Assembly (NCBI RefSeq): GCF_002878395.1
Contig: NC_061122.1
Coordinates: 76,198,117 to 76,262,116 of the forward strand
From: Capsicum annuum
Taxonomy: Eukaryota; Streptophyta; Magnoliopsida; Solanales; Solanaceae
Length of the DNA stretch: 64,000 bases
Direction of reading: 5' to 3'
Part shown: positions 23,860-34,606 of the stretch, piece by piece
Position numbering within the stretch: the stretch's first letter is position 1
Layout: each line of letters begins with the position of its first letter
Notes under the pieces: generated by a model
Told to the model about the DNA's origin: nothing
Database searches by the model: none
What the model saw: only the letters and a program-made list of their open reading frames with translations
Program-made: the position numbers and the translations under genes

Positions 23860-24700
23860 ATGCCTCCATGTCGAGTGAGAAGAAATAATGATGGTCAGCA
23901 ACCTCAACCAGCTGACCCATTGAATGAAAAAGTGTCTCATACTGAATTTCGGGCAGCCTTCCAGGCACTGGCCCAAGCTGTTACTGCAAATGTTCAGGCC
24001 AACCTGACCCCGGCTCCATAACAGCAGGAAGGTAATTCTGCTGCTGCCAGGATCTGTGACTTCATGCGGATGAATCCACCAAAATTCTATGGGTCCAAGT
24101 CTGATGAGGATCCACAGTTATTTTTAGAGGAGGTGTAGAAGATTACTCAGGTGATGCATGTATCTGAGGAACATAGTGTGGAGTTAGTTGCGTATAGGTG
24201 GAAAGACCTTGCTTATGACTGGATTATTGCTTGGAGGAAAGGTAGAGGTGAGGGAGTTGTCCTTATGACTTGGCAAGAGTTCCAGGATGCATTCCTGGAT
24301 AAGTTTTTCCCTTTGGAGATAAGGGAGGCAAAGGTGGAAGAGTTTATGAACCTGTGATAGGGCTCTATGACTGTTAGGGAGTACTATCTAAAGTTCAATC
24401 AGTTGGGCCAAGTATGCTCCTGACTTAGTGGCTAATAATCCGGCTAGTATGAGTAAGTTTGTGACTGAAGTATCTAGTTATATGGTTAAGGAGTGTAGGT
24501 ATGCTATGCTTAATAGTGCGATGAATCTTTCTAGGATGATGACTCATGCCCAACAGATTGAGGCAGACAAGATTAAGGAAAGAGATAGAATGAGAGAGAA
24601 TAAAAGAGCTAGGTTTGAGCAGCACAGATAGGGTTAAACTAGATTACAGGGAGGTAGTCACCCTCAGTATCAGGATCGTTCATCTATGCCAACACTGTCA
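23860..24700 (+). pseudogene. Element D gag
   Basis: ATG 23860 begins MPPCRVRRNNDG, the usual chromovirus gag start. Capsid segments follow: MRMNPPKFYGSKSDEDPQLF, VELVAYRWKDLAYDW, TWQEFQDAFLDKFFPLEIRE, and after a frameshift near 24360-24425 MSKFVTEVSSYMVKECRYAM and RMMTHAQQIEADKIKERDR. Stops include TAA near 24019, TAG near 24136 and TGATAG near 24355. No zinc knuckle remains because the deletion starts at about 24700. Gag would assemble particles. Confidence 0.88.
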
Positions 24701-25654
24701 TCTGCTAGATTGTATATCCGAGAGCTAGTTAGACTGCATGGAGTTCCCTTGTCTATCATTTCGGATAGGGGTACTCAGTTTATTTCACAATTTTGGAAAA
24801 TTTTTTAGAAGGTTCTGGGTACCTAAGTGCTTGTGAGTTCTAATTTTCATCCGCAGACCGATGGTTAGGATGAGCGGACCATCGAGACCTTAGAGGATAT
24901 GTTTAGAGCTTACGCACTTGACTTTAAGGGAAGTTGGGATGATCATTTACCATTGATAGAATTTGCTTATAATAACAGCTTTCACTCTAGTATTGGTATG
25001 GCTCCGTTTGAAGTCTTATTTGGGAGAAAGTGTAGATCACCCATAGGTTGGTTCGAGATGGGTGAAGCGGCTGTGAGTGGTCCTGATTAAGTATTCGAGG
25101 CTATGAAAAAATTTAAGTTGATTAGGGAAAGGATAAAAATTGCGCAGAGTCGTCAGAAGTCATATGTGGATGTTAGAAGGAGAGACCTTGAGTTTGAAGT
25201 CGGTGACCTAGTGTATCTAAAAATTTCACCCATGAGGGGGGTGAAGAGTTTCAGAAAAAAGGGGAAGCTTAGTCCCCGTTATGTTGGTTCTTACAAAATT
25301 CTTAGCTGTGTTGGTAAGGTAGCTTATGAGGTTGAGTTGCCTTCCGAGTTGTCCTCTGTTCATCCAATATTTCATGTCTCCATGCTTAGAAAGCATATTA
25401 GTAATGTTGTGGTAGTGGATTCCTCTGTGAGTGCTGACATTCAAGAAAATCTTTCTTTTGATGAGATTCCTGTTGAGATTCTTGATTTCAGTGTCCGAAG
25501 ACTAAGGAACAAAGAAGTTTCCTTGGTCAAGGTGTTGTGGTGAAACCAATCTGTTGAGGGTGCAACTTGGGAAGCTGAGGCGGATATGCGATCCAAGTAC
25601 CCACACCTATTTTCTGCAAATTCCAATCAAGCCGAAGGTACCATTCTTTCCTAA
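24701..25654 (+). pseudogene. Element D integrase core and chromodomain, fused to gag
   Basis: At about 24701 the gag frame continues directly into [20 protein letters not shown], the middle of the integrase core, in the same frame (codons at 24428, 24701 and 24899 share phase). The second catalytic Asp (ISDRG) is present. The first Asp is deleted, and the glutamate motif FHPQTDG.DERTIETLED is partly kept. Then come PLIEFAYNNSFHSSIGMAPF, the KKGKLSPRYVGSYKIL segment and a chromodomain (PVEILDFSVRRLRNKEVSLV, 25471-25530; EGATWEAEADMRSKYPHLF). A TGA at 25541 replaces R in the VLWRN motif. TAA 25652 ends the frame. Confidence 0.9.
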
Positions 25655-25856
25655 ATCATGCACTTTTGATAAAAGTTGCAGCAGTTCAGCTGTCATTTAT
25701 TATGTGTTCAGCTGTAGTTTCTTGAATTTATGCATTCTATGTTGCATTCAGAGTGAGAAACGATGTGGTGATGAGTCTAACGAATGGTTTCAGCTGTATG
25801 CTCTATTCCCTATCTAATCTTGGCATGTCTAGCATCATTCGAGGATGAATTTTTCC

Positions 25857-25868
25857 AAGGGGGGATGA
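25857..25868 (+). other. Polypurine tract of element D
   Basis: AAGGGGGGATGA immediately before the 3' LTR. The preceding ATTCGAGGATGAAT is the family's usual context. Confidence 0.85.
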
Positions 25869-28272
25869 TGTAATACCCCAGGAAATTTTTCGTTGAAATT
25901 TTATGCGTAAACATGTTGGGTTCTATATTATAAAATGAATTATAAATTTTTCGTGTGGAATGTCTTAGATTATGACCCACCATTGCGTAGAGTATCGAAT
26001 AATCTTTCCAACGATATGTGGATCATCCAAAACAGACACCCAAGCAACGAGTTATGAACATTTCGATCGAACCGTGAATAGTAGTAAACAGTAAAACGTG
26101 CAGGAAAAAGTACTGAGGCCTGGCGTATTTTTGCTCCAACTTTAAATAGTCATAACTCCTTGTACATAATGATCTGGGTGATCTACTGTATATTAATGGA
26201 AAGCGCTGCGAGTTCTCTTTCCGATGAAATTGGTTTCATCCAATTTGTCCATCGGTGAAAAAAGTTATGGTCGATCTACTTCAGCCTATCAAAAGTGAAT
26301 TTTTGGGTCAACTTCAAACGATCATAACTCCTCGTACACAATGATTTGGGTGAGATACTATATATAAACGGAAAGATATGAGAGTCCTCTTTCTAATGAA
26401 ATTGGTTTCATCCAATTTAGATATCAAAGTAAAACGTTATGGTTGATCTACTTCAGACTATCAAAACAGTCCACCAAAGGATAGATTCGAGAATTAGTTG
26501 ATTTTTAAGGGCATTTTGGTCATTATGCCTTCACTTCATGGACGAAAATTGTCCATTTATACCTATATTGAGCCATAAAATTCATGTTCTTCCATCAAAA
26601 ACATTGAGAGAACTAAACCCTAGGTTCATTTTGAGCTCCAAATATCTTCTAATTTCACCGTAGAAATTCAAATTTGATCCGATAATCAAACTCATCATCC
26701 CGAGACCTTTGAGGAGCATCACTTATTTGTTTGAACAGGATTCCATAATCAAGAGGTCAATTTTAAGGTATGTGGGTTTTTTTTTCAACAAGAGCACTCT
26801 TTCGTTCTTGTGCCCAAAAGTAATTTTCTTTATGAAGACATGATTTTTACTTGATTATTATGATTTTGAAGCATGAACTCACATTCTATTATGATTATTA
26901 TGAAATTTTGATGTATATGATTTTGAAAGATGGATTTACATATGTGGTGATATAAAGCATGAATCTTGAACGATATTTATCATGATTTTCATATTTGGGT
27001 CTTGAACCCCATTTGAAATTGTGTCTTTGAGAAAATGTGTGCTATAAGCACGTTGATGTTGAATATTTGAGATGTGTTGAATGATTTGAACTTTTTGTCT
27101 TAATGGAGTCGCTTTGAACTCGAATGTGAAAGAAATCCACAACGTGTTTGATTATGATAAATGGGTAGCATGATTGTTCCCGATGTATACTTATATATTG
27201 ATGAAAGTTGTTTTATTGCGGATTGTCTTTGAAATGATCTGAGCTAAGTCTGGGAGTACTCTTTAGCACCGAGTGGGAGGTATAAAGTGACCTTACTTCC
27301 CTAGAACTATGTGCCCCCATAGGACGTGAGCCTAAGGCTGATTTATATAGTGATCACTAGTGTTTTTGGATTGATATTGGAAGTCCTACTCCGATGGCAA
27401 GGATAGGACGGCTCTCCCCAATGTGGGTTGGACGTTGAACTCCATATGGCTCACATGGTTTATGTCGGTTATAGGATCTCCCAATGTGTGTGTGTTTCCT
27501 TGTGTCTATGGTGAACGGTGAAGTGATTTGAAAGTGGAATTGTGAAAGTTATTCTTTCGAAAGATTTAAATGATATTTACATTATGAGAATTGATATTCT
27601 TGATGAACTGAAAGTGATTGACAAATTATATGATGACTCACATGTGTTATTATGCTTATTTCATCCTCTCATGATTTTGATGATTTTCTTCAGGCTATGT
27701 GAGTCTTTCATACATCCTACATATTTCTTATAAATATTTATGATGATAATATTTATAAAACTGCATACACCCCCATATACTCGGTTCCTTTCCATGGTAC
27801 TGACCTATATTTTTGGATGTGGACTGCATTTTCTCGGAATATAGGTTCAGGTGCTCAGTTCCAGGTTCAATAGTTATTCTTCGGGCACGCTGTTCTACAT
27901 CCTCTGTCGGGGTGAATCCTCATGTTCTGTGGACGTGATGTCTGATGTTGGTTTCACGGAATTATTTACATTTGATAACTGAGTATGAGTCAGTTGGGGC
28001 ATGTCTCAATGGCTCGCTGGTTTTAGTAATTTTCTTAGAGACTTGTCATACTAGTATAGATGTTGGGAGTTGACTAATTAGTCGTATTTTGTTATCGTTC
28101 TAAAATTCTTTTATTCTTGGATGATGATTACTCTTTGATATTTGAGGGTTATTTATGAAAACCCCGTTTATTCGTGTTGAAATGAATAAAAATTGCTCAA
28201 AGGGTTAGCTTGGGGTTACTCGTAGCCTCAAGCACCGTGTGACGCTTCGGGACCCATTTTCGGGGCATTACA
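25869..28272 (+). repeat. 3' LTR of element D
   Basis: 2404 bp, TGTAATACCCC...GGGGCATTACA, matching 21249-23646 across its length. Confidence 0.95.
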
Positions 28273-28277
28273 GCTAC
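28273..28277 (+). other. Target site duplication, right of element D
   Basis: GCTAC, probably the unmutated copy, because with it the host RNase H reads on in frame. Confidence 0.6.
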
Positions 28278-29733
28278 CATCAAGTATATCTTCAACGAAA
28301 AGGATGCAAAACTTTGTTAATCATGTGGATTTTATTGCGACAAGAATTTAACATTGAGGTTCGTGATAAAAAAGGAGTAGAAAATCAAGTTGCAGACCAT
28401 TTGTCAAGGCCGGAGACCCATGACCATATTATTGATGACTCTCTCTGCATTTAGGAAGAGTTTCTTAAGGAAAAATTGTTGGATCTAGATGCGTGTGATC
28501 TTTCGTGGTATGCCAATATTGTGAACTTGGTAGCATGTGTGATTTATCCTCTCAATGCTACCACTCAACAAAAAAATAAACTTCTGCATGATTCTCGTAC
28601 TTACATATGGGATGAGCCATATCTTTTCAAGCAGGGTCCTGATGGAATTATACGCAGAGGTATTCCAGAAGATGAATTCACACAAGTGATACAAAAATGC
28701 CATTCATATCCTTATGGTGGCCATCATGGGGATGAAAGAATAGCCAGAAAAGTATTACAATCATGTTTCTTTTTACCTACCTTGTTTAAGGATGCAATCG
28801 CTTTTCTGAAGAGTTGTGATCAGTGTTAGAGATTGGGTACCATATCAAGGCATCATGAGATGCTCCTATATAATATTCTTGATGTTAAAGTATTCGATGT
28901 TTGGGGGATTAATTTTATGGGTGGAAGCTATAGATTGTCTGACTAATGATGTAAGAGTGGTATTGAAATTTATGAATAATCACATATTTTCCTGGTTTGG
29001 CACTCCGAGAGCAACAATCAGTGATGGAGGTACATATTTCCTTAACACTTGGTCTAAAAATCTTTTAGCTAAATATGGTGTTAGGCACAAGGTGGCCACT
29101 GTGTATCATCTATAAATGAGTGGTCAAGTTGAGGTATCCAACTAGGAGATAAAACAGATACTGCAAAAGACTATAAATGGTCAGCGAAAGGATTGGGTTA
29201 AAAATCTAGATGAAGAACTATGGGCTTATAGGACAACTTATAAGACACCCATTGGTACCTCTCCAGAACTATTGGTTTACGAGAAAGCATGCCATTTTCC
29301 TATAGAGTTGGAATATCAAGCTTATTGGGTAGCTAAAAAATTAAATCTTGAGATGAAGGCCGATGCTGAGAAGAGATTGCTGCAGCTAGTTGAACTTGAC
29401 GAGCTTCATCTCCATGCCTATGAGAATTCCAAACTATACAAGGAAAAAACCAAGAGATGGCATGAAAGGCATATTTCGGACAAAGTGTTTGAATCCAGAT
29501 AACTTGTTTTGCTATTTAATTCAAGGTTAAAGTTGTTTCCAGGTAATTGCAATCTAAGTGGTCGGGGCCTTTTGAGGTGGTGCAAATAACACATCATAGT
29601 ACAATGGAACTGTGGAATAAAGAAAAGATAGAGAATTTCTTGGTGAATGGACAACGTGTGAAGCATTATTGTGCTGATCATGGAGATAAGCACAATGTGT
29701 TCATCACTTTTCTTGATGAGTGAGACTGAGCTG
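28273..29733 (+). pseudogene. Element C RNase H end and integrase
   Basis: Resumes RNase H (ATIKYIFNEKDAKL; after a frameshift FNIEVRDKKGVENQVADHLS, 28347-28406). Integrase zinc-binding domain follows (KCHSYPYGGHHGDERIARKV, 28697-28756, then LFKDAIAFLKSCDQC). The core's first Asp is changed: the family's GIDFMG reads GINFMG near 28910. The second Asp is present (ATISDGGTYF, near 29012) and the glutamate lies in SGQVEVSN (near 29119). The frame 29116-29500 ([30 protein letters not shown]) is well kept. The last recognisable piece is an L-F-N-S-R-L-K-L-F-P-G motif near 29513. Stops are mostly TAG or TAA at Q and W positions. Confidence 0.88.
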
Positions 29734-29734
29734 A

Positions 29735-29775
29735 GTTGTACCACAACATAAAATAAGGCGATAGGAGGCAACCCA
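29735..29775 (+). other. Post-pol motif, copy 1
   Basis: A GTTGT/ACAAC hairpin (29735-29747, loop ACC) followed by AGGAGGCAACCCA (29763-29775). The arrangement is repeated at 29843-29887. Athila-type elements carry a GGAGGCAACCCA word after pol; its role is unknown to me. Confidence 0.5.
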
Positions 29776-29842
29776 CGAATGTAATATAATAGTATAGTTT
29801 ACTTTGCAGGTGATAAAAGACTGTAAAAACATACAAAGATGA

Positions 29843-29887
29843 GTTGTGCCACGACCAAAACTAAGATGCTGAGTGGGAGGCAACCCA
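29843..29887 (+). other. Post-pol motif, copy 2
   Basis: Hairpin GTTGT/ACGAC (29843-29855), then TGGG (29874-29877) able to pair with CCCA (29884-29887) around AGGCAA. TTTGCAG near 29803 and ATACAGG near 29922 look like splice acceptors and could serve a spliced RNA for the downstream ORF. That is inference. Confidence 0.45.
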
Positions 29888-30092
29888 ATTTTTCTTATGA
29901 TGTTCTATTGTTTTTGTTTGATATACAGGGATGATAAAACTGAAACCAAGGAGAATACCACATCCAAAGAAGCAATAGGGTTTACAAAATGATGTGCATA
30001 AGTTAGGTTTAACATCAGGTAAGAAAAAGGGTTGAAAACACACTGGAAATGTGAATTTAAGGATTACAGCATCATGGTGATGGCCAAAATGG

Positions 30093-30400
30093 TAATTGTC
30101 AATTTCCAGTGAGGCACCGTGATACCATTGCTTCACTGTATGGAGATAAAATGGTAAAAAAGTTCTAATTTTTATGATTACCGTAATACAGTGATGGCCT
30201 AAATTATAATTGTCCAATTCCAGTATGGTACCGCGATACAACTATTTTGTGATGATGGCCAAAAATAGACAAAATGTTTTGATTTTCCTTATTATCATGT
30301 CTCGGAGAAGGATAAAATCATAATTGTCCAAAATAGTGTGGTATTGTGATACCGCCGCTTCACAGTGTGGGCCTATTTTGGTAAATATTTTTTGTCGAGT
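30093..30400 (+). repeat. 115-bp tandem repeat (about 2.7 diverged copies)
   Basis: Units begin with AATTGTCC-like words at 30093, 30208 and 30322 (spacing 115 and 114). Each contains CAGTG-GGCACCGTGATACC-like sequence, and the first two end in TGATGGCC-type sequence. The last unit's ACCGCCGCTTCACAGTG (30351-30367) resembles CACCGCTTCGCAGTG in C's LTR at 34939-34953, so this looks like U3-type sequence placed inside the element. Confidence 0.65.
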
Positions 30401-30446
30401 TCAACTCTACCCGACCTAGACATTCACTACCCCTCTATTAAAACCC

Positions 30447-30490
30447 TTTATAACCCTAAACCCTTCTATTCCCCCAATCTTAAACCCTAA
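30447..30490 (+). promoter_or_regulatory. Possible internal promoter with telo-box words
   Basis: CTTTATAACCCTAAACCC (30446-30463) followed by AAACCCTAA (30482-30490). AAACCCTAA is a known plant promoter element near TATA boxes of growth-related genes. It stands between U3-like repeats and the extra ORF, about 1 kb before ATG 31511. Confidence 0.35.
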
Positions 30491-31510
30491 GTGCCGCCCC
30501 TCACTCCCAAAATAAGATTGTACTCTCATTATCTTCATTTATCAAATCTTTCTCTCAACACTTAAGGTAAGTTCTTTATTTTTTATTTTTCTCTTTACCT
30601 TGATGTGAATTTTGAAATTATTAGCATGGTCGAGATATTAATATTTTATTTGAATTGTTATCCTATCTGCTATATTATTTACTAATAAATATTGTCAATT
30701 GTGAGCCTCTGCTTTTATACTCATCTATGAAATTATTAAGTAGGTGTGTAATGGTGAGTGGTTGGGTGTTAAATTGAAATGGGTTATGATGCTTGTGTTG
30801 TTATGGGGGATTTCACGAATATGGGTTGTGTTGATTTACGTTAAGTGTATAATGGGATGGGTGCTGCCTAAATTATGTGTGTCTCCATGTGTTTAATTAT
30901 TGGGGATATTTTGGTTTAAGTTCTTATGTCGAGGTAGCAATATTGTGGGACAAACTTTATATTGTGTTGAGTGTACTCACTGTTTTAACATGTTAAGCAT
31001 GAGTCGATATGCATCACCACGAAGGGAAGTCTGGGTACCTTGCATGGTGAAGATAGACTATTGTGTGAACAATAAAGTGCGAGGTGAGTTATTTTCTTGA
31101 CACTTAATAGTTTTTACATATTGTGGTATTTGAAATTGAATTGATTCTGTGCTCATTATCGCACTTGAAATTTTATGAATATGTAAAGTTGGGTATGTGA
31201 ATGAGGGAATGTTTAGTTTGGCTTGGTTGCAGTTAGGTTAGATGATGAACTTAGCAATGTGATGTGACTTTCCAATGTTGTGTGCTAGAATAATAAGTTG
31301 AAATTTGTCAGTGCTTTCTTAATGGACCAGCGCATGTGTGCAAATTCTATTGAATAGGGGAAGTCTAAGTACCCCATTCTTATATGCGCGCACCTTAGCT
31401 AGCAGTTAAGTGTTAGGTGCCATTATCACCCATCCACACATAGTTTAGGCTAGAACAATCTAATATCCAGTTGCTTATTTTCTAGTTGCATGTTTTAAAT
31501 GACATGCACC
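30491..31510 (+). other. Leader before the extra ORF of element C
   Basis: About 1 kb with no coding frame of note. A CTTAAGGTAAG at about 30561 resembles a splice donor and AGGTAG-type words recur. Nothing else is recognised. Confidence 0.4.
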
Positions 31511-32776
31511 ATGGATCACCAGCAACTTAAAGGAAAGGCTAAGGCTGGTTCTTCTGCACCAGTTAGGAAATACAGTAGGTAGACGAAAAGCCAACTTGCT
31601 AAGGTGCCACGTGCTCCAATACTACAGCATGGGTAGACAAGGAAATTTGGGTTTAAGGCAGTTAGAAAAGGAGGCAATCAGTGGTACACTAACACAGATG
31701 CCAAATACATTCCTGAGGTGTTCATTGATAGGGCGAGCCTATAAAGGGAATACCCAAGTATGGTGCAACGACTTGAGCAGCTGAACATGAACTTTATTTT
31801 TTATCAGCCTATTGAGTGCAATCTGCATCTGGTTCACAAATTATATACAAATTGGGACCCAACGGACCCAGATCATGAATTAAAGGTTTATGGAAAGGTG
31901 GTCCGATTCACAGCTATAGATATAAATAATTTGCTAGGTATACCTGAGGCTGATGGAAACCCTTTGAGCCAGCTAATTTTTACTCCTCCATATGCTTATA
32001 CCAGACACTTGTTGTTTGGTAAATTCTCTTTTGCTAGGTGGACCAACAATTGAGTCACTAGCCTGCATTCCTCTTTTCCCTATGCATAAATAAACATAGA
32101 GGCCCACATGTGGGGCAGAATAGTCTACCATTGCCTTAATCAAGGCAAACACATGAGAGAAGTTACACAAAATTGGGTATGTTTGATCTATGCTTTGATT
32201 TGTGATGATGTTGACATTAATGTGGGCCAGGTGATCTTTTCTTTTCTGTAATGAAAAAAATACACTACCAGCTCGAGCATAACAATGGCTTTAGAGGTCT
32301 GTTGACTTGATTTTTGAGGAGGCATTTGGGTAGACGAGGAGGTATTGGATTACAAGCCTGAAGTTGTTACTTGTCCTGTGGATATTACTACTTCTAAGAG
32401 CATAGCTGGGCCTCATGGTCCAATCCTTACTATGGTTGAGTGCTAAACTTAGACTAATGAGATATCTTCCAGGATTTTTGGCCTATAGATATTGCAGCTG
32501 CAGATAGAGAGAAGACCTAAAATACATGATGAACTTTATATTTTTGAGTTAGATTACCCCCTTGGACATCATGCTAGGACTTTGCTAAGGATCGAGCTAA
32601 ATTTTGTTTAACCTGTAGATAATGATGTACCTACAGATGCAGAGAGGCAGTACCAAGACTCAAATATTGAGTCAAATACTGAGGAACAATCTGATGATGG
32701 CGATGTAGATGCCGATGATGGTGATGATGAGGAGGGTGCCAGTGATGACATGACGTCAATAGTGCTATTTGACTAA
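31511..32776 (+). pseudogene. Extra ORF of element C (Athila/Tat 'env-position' protein)
   Basis: One frame of 422 codons from ATG 31511 to TAA 32774, with about a dozen in-frame stops and no frameshift seen. A basic N-terminus (MDHQQLKGKAKAG) is followed by NLHLVHKLYTNWDP (residue about 105) and VYGKVVRFTAIDINNLLGIP (about residue 127). These match the 'N..LV.EFYANW' and 'V.G..V.F....I...L..P' blocks of the plant retrotransposon ORF found after pol in Athila- and Tat-type elements. The end is strikingly acidic (SDDGDVDADDGDDEEGASDD, 32691-32750). Its position suggested an envelope role in the literature, but I see no signal peptide or membrane segment, so function is unknown. Confidence 0.7.
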
Positions 32777-34606
32777 TTAGGGAGTATGATGCCACCTTAA
32801 CATATTCTTATTTGATAGCACTGGGATAGTGCTTCGTTGAAGTGTGGGGTGGTTGTCTTTTTCATCTTATTTCTCTTTATTTTTGTTGGATAATTTTTAT
32901 TTTAAGTTTTCTTGTGTTTTGTTGGATTTTAGTATTTCTAACTATTCAAAACATTATATTTGTAATAGTTAGTAAGTTCAAAGTATGAATTGTTGTAATT
33001 TGCCCAAACGACATTTTTTACATATTGCTTTAGATTAATGTATTTCGATTAAAATTTCATTTTTGTGTGGCCCTTAAGGTGATTCAAAATAAATAGTCAG
33101 AGTTTGTTGCCTTCCCCTCTGATAGATAGATGAGTCTGTCTTAAGGGGAGTTGGTTTAAGAAGCAAAGAATTGATGAGAACCTAATCACGACTTTAGAGA
33201 AGTGCTTTGTGTGGGCCATTTTTACAGTGACTTCGAAGAATGGGGTTTTAAAACAAAAACTAGTCTTTAATTTTGAAGGATTTAACTGTAAATGATTAAT
33301 CTCAATAGGTGAGATATGATTTGTTGGCTTAATTTTGAATTCAACAAAGAACAAGACCGGGAACCTTAAGGATCCGACTTGATTCTATGCATGCACTGTG
33401 AGTGTGAGTATTTGTTTATATTTTACATGTATACAAATGTCTAGAACTTGCCCTGTGTGTTTACAAAGCAAAATAAGGGTTTTGTGTGTAGGAAGTGATG
33501 TAGGCATTTCTTTGACAGCCCGCATCTTTAGCTGTTATATACCTACCCTTGTGCATATCCTTAGTCAGCCTTATTGAGCCTTTAGCCTATGCTTTGGTAG
33601 CCTTATATATAGCCGAATCCTTTCTTTGATAGACCTTTATTTGATCCAAAATACCTAAGTGCTTTAATGTATCGGAAGAAGGCAAAAGTGAAGCCCTAGA
33701 GTAGTATGTTATTGGTGTACAATTATTGTGGTTGGAAGATAGAGAAATTCGTTCTAAAGATAGTTCAGTTTTTTTATTATCTAGTTGGTTTACAATGGAC
33801 TTGTTTTAGCTCTGGTCTATTTCGGACATTGTGCATTTCAACCAAGGTTAAAGCTTTAGTTGAGGGTGGCTATTATAGGGGTGCGTAATAGCAAATGGGT
33901 GTGAAGAAGAGCTTGAAATTGATCATGATGTAAAAGAAAAATACTCCCACCATAGTTAGGTAATGTGCTTAATGAGAATGGGGTGATATGAATAAAGTGT
34001 GAAGGTAATAAAGTGTAAATTGGGTTGATCGAATGTGATTTTGATTGTAGATTGATATGTATTAAACCACTTAGGGAGATTAGTCAATATTTTCTAAATA
34101 GTTCCTACCCGTCCCCTAGCTTACATTGCAACCATAAGAGACCTAGTTGATCCTTCATCCCAACATCCGACTATTAGTGGAGTAGTATACTAAGGGCAAG
34201 ATTATGGTTCATTAACTAGCATGTTTGAATTCTTTTTTGAGAGAGAATGATTTGATTTTGATATTCCCCTTATGTTATACATTTAAGTTAATGTAAGTGA
34301 ATATAGGGAAGATTTCTTGTTATGAGGGTGTATGGGGATGAAAGTCTGGTTGCTTTTTGTATTTCTAGATTGAGTAATTTGATTGAGTTTGCCAACAAGA
34401 TGGTAATTCATTGTTGAGATAGAGTAATTTGAAACAAATTGTCCCATGTGCTAAAACTATTTTGACATATTTGAGCTACGAAGTCATTGCTAAAATTGTA
34501 AGTGCCCAACGTAAACATAACTCTTAGGTTGTGGTGTGAAGATTAAGTGATTATGTTGTTGGGTTAAAATTGTTCAAGGACAAATAAGGTTTTAAGTGTT
34601 AGGTGG
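32777..34606 (+). other. 3' untranslated interior of element C
   Basis: 1.8 kb without a coding frame, beginning with an AAGTGTGGGGTGGT stretch typical of Athila-type elements. It is duplicated at 9494-11187. The purine-rich AAGGACAAATAAGG near 34576 lies before the LTR. Confidence 0.65.

Larger units (their letters stand above)
21249..28272 (+). mobile_element. Element D: internally deleted chromovirus with both LTRs
   Basis: 7024 bp with near-equal LTRs (2398 and 2404 bp), a primer site, a purine tract and an interior of only 2.2 kb. Gag is joined directly to the integrase core; protease, RT and RNase H are absent. In the first roughly 430 LTR bases I count about 26 differences (about 94% identity), many of them C/T or G/A. 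The insertion splits element C's RNase H. With gag, chromodomain and cis signals but no enzymes, D could move only with help from a full-length relative. Confidence 0.92.

Noticed and set aside
31511..32776. Viral envelope gene or endogenous pararetrovirus
   Set aside because: All polymerase and integrase remnants are Ty3/gypsy with LTRs and primer sites. No caulimovirus movement or coat motif and no membrane segment is visible.
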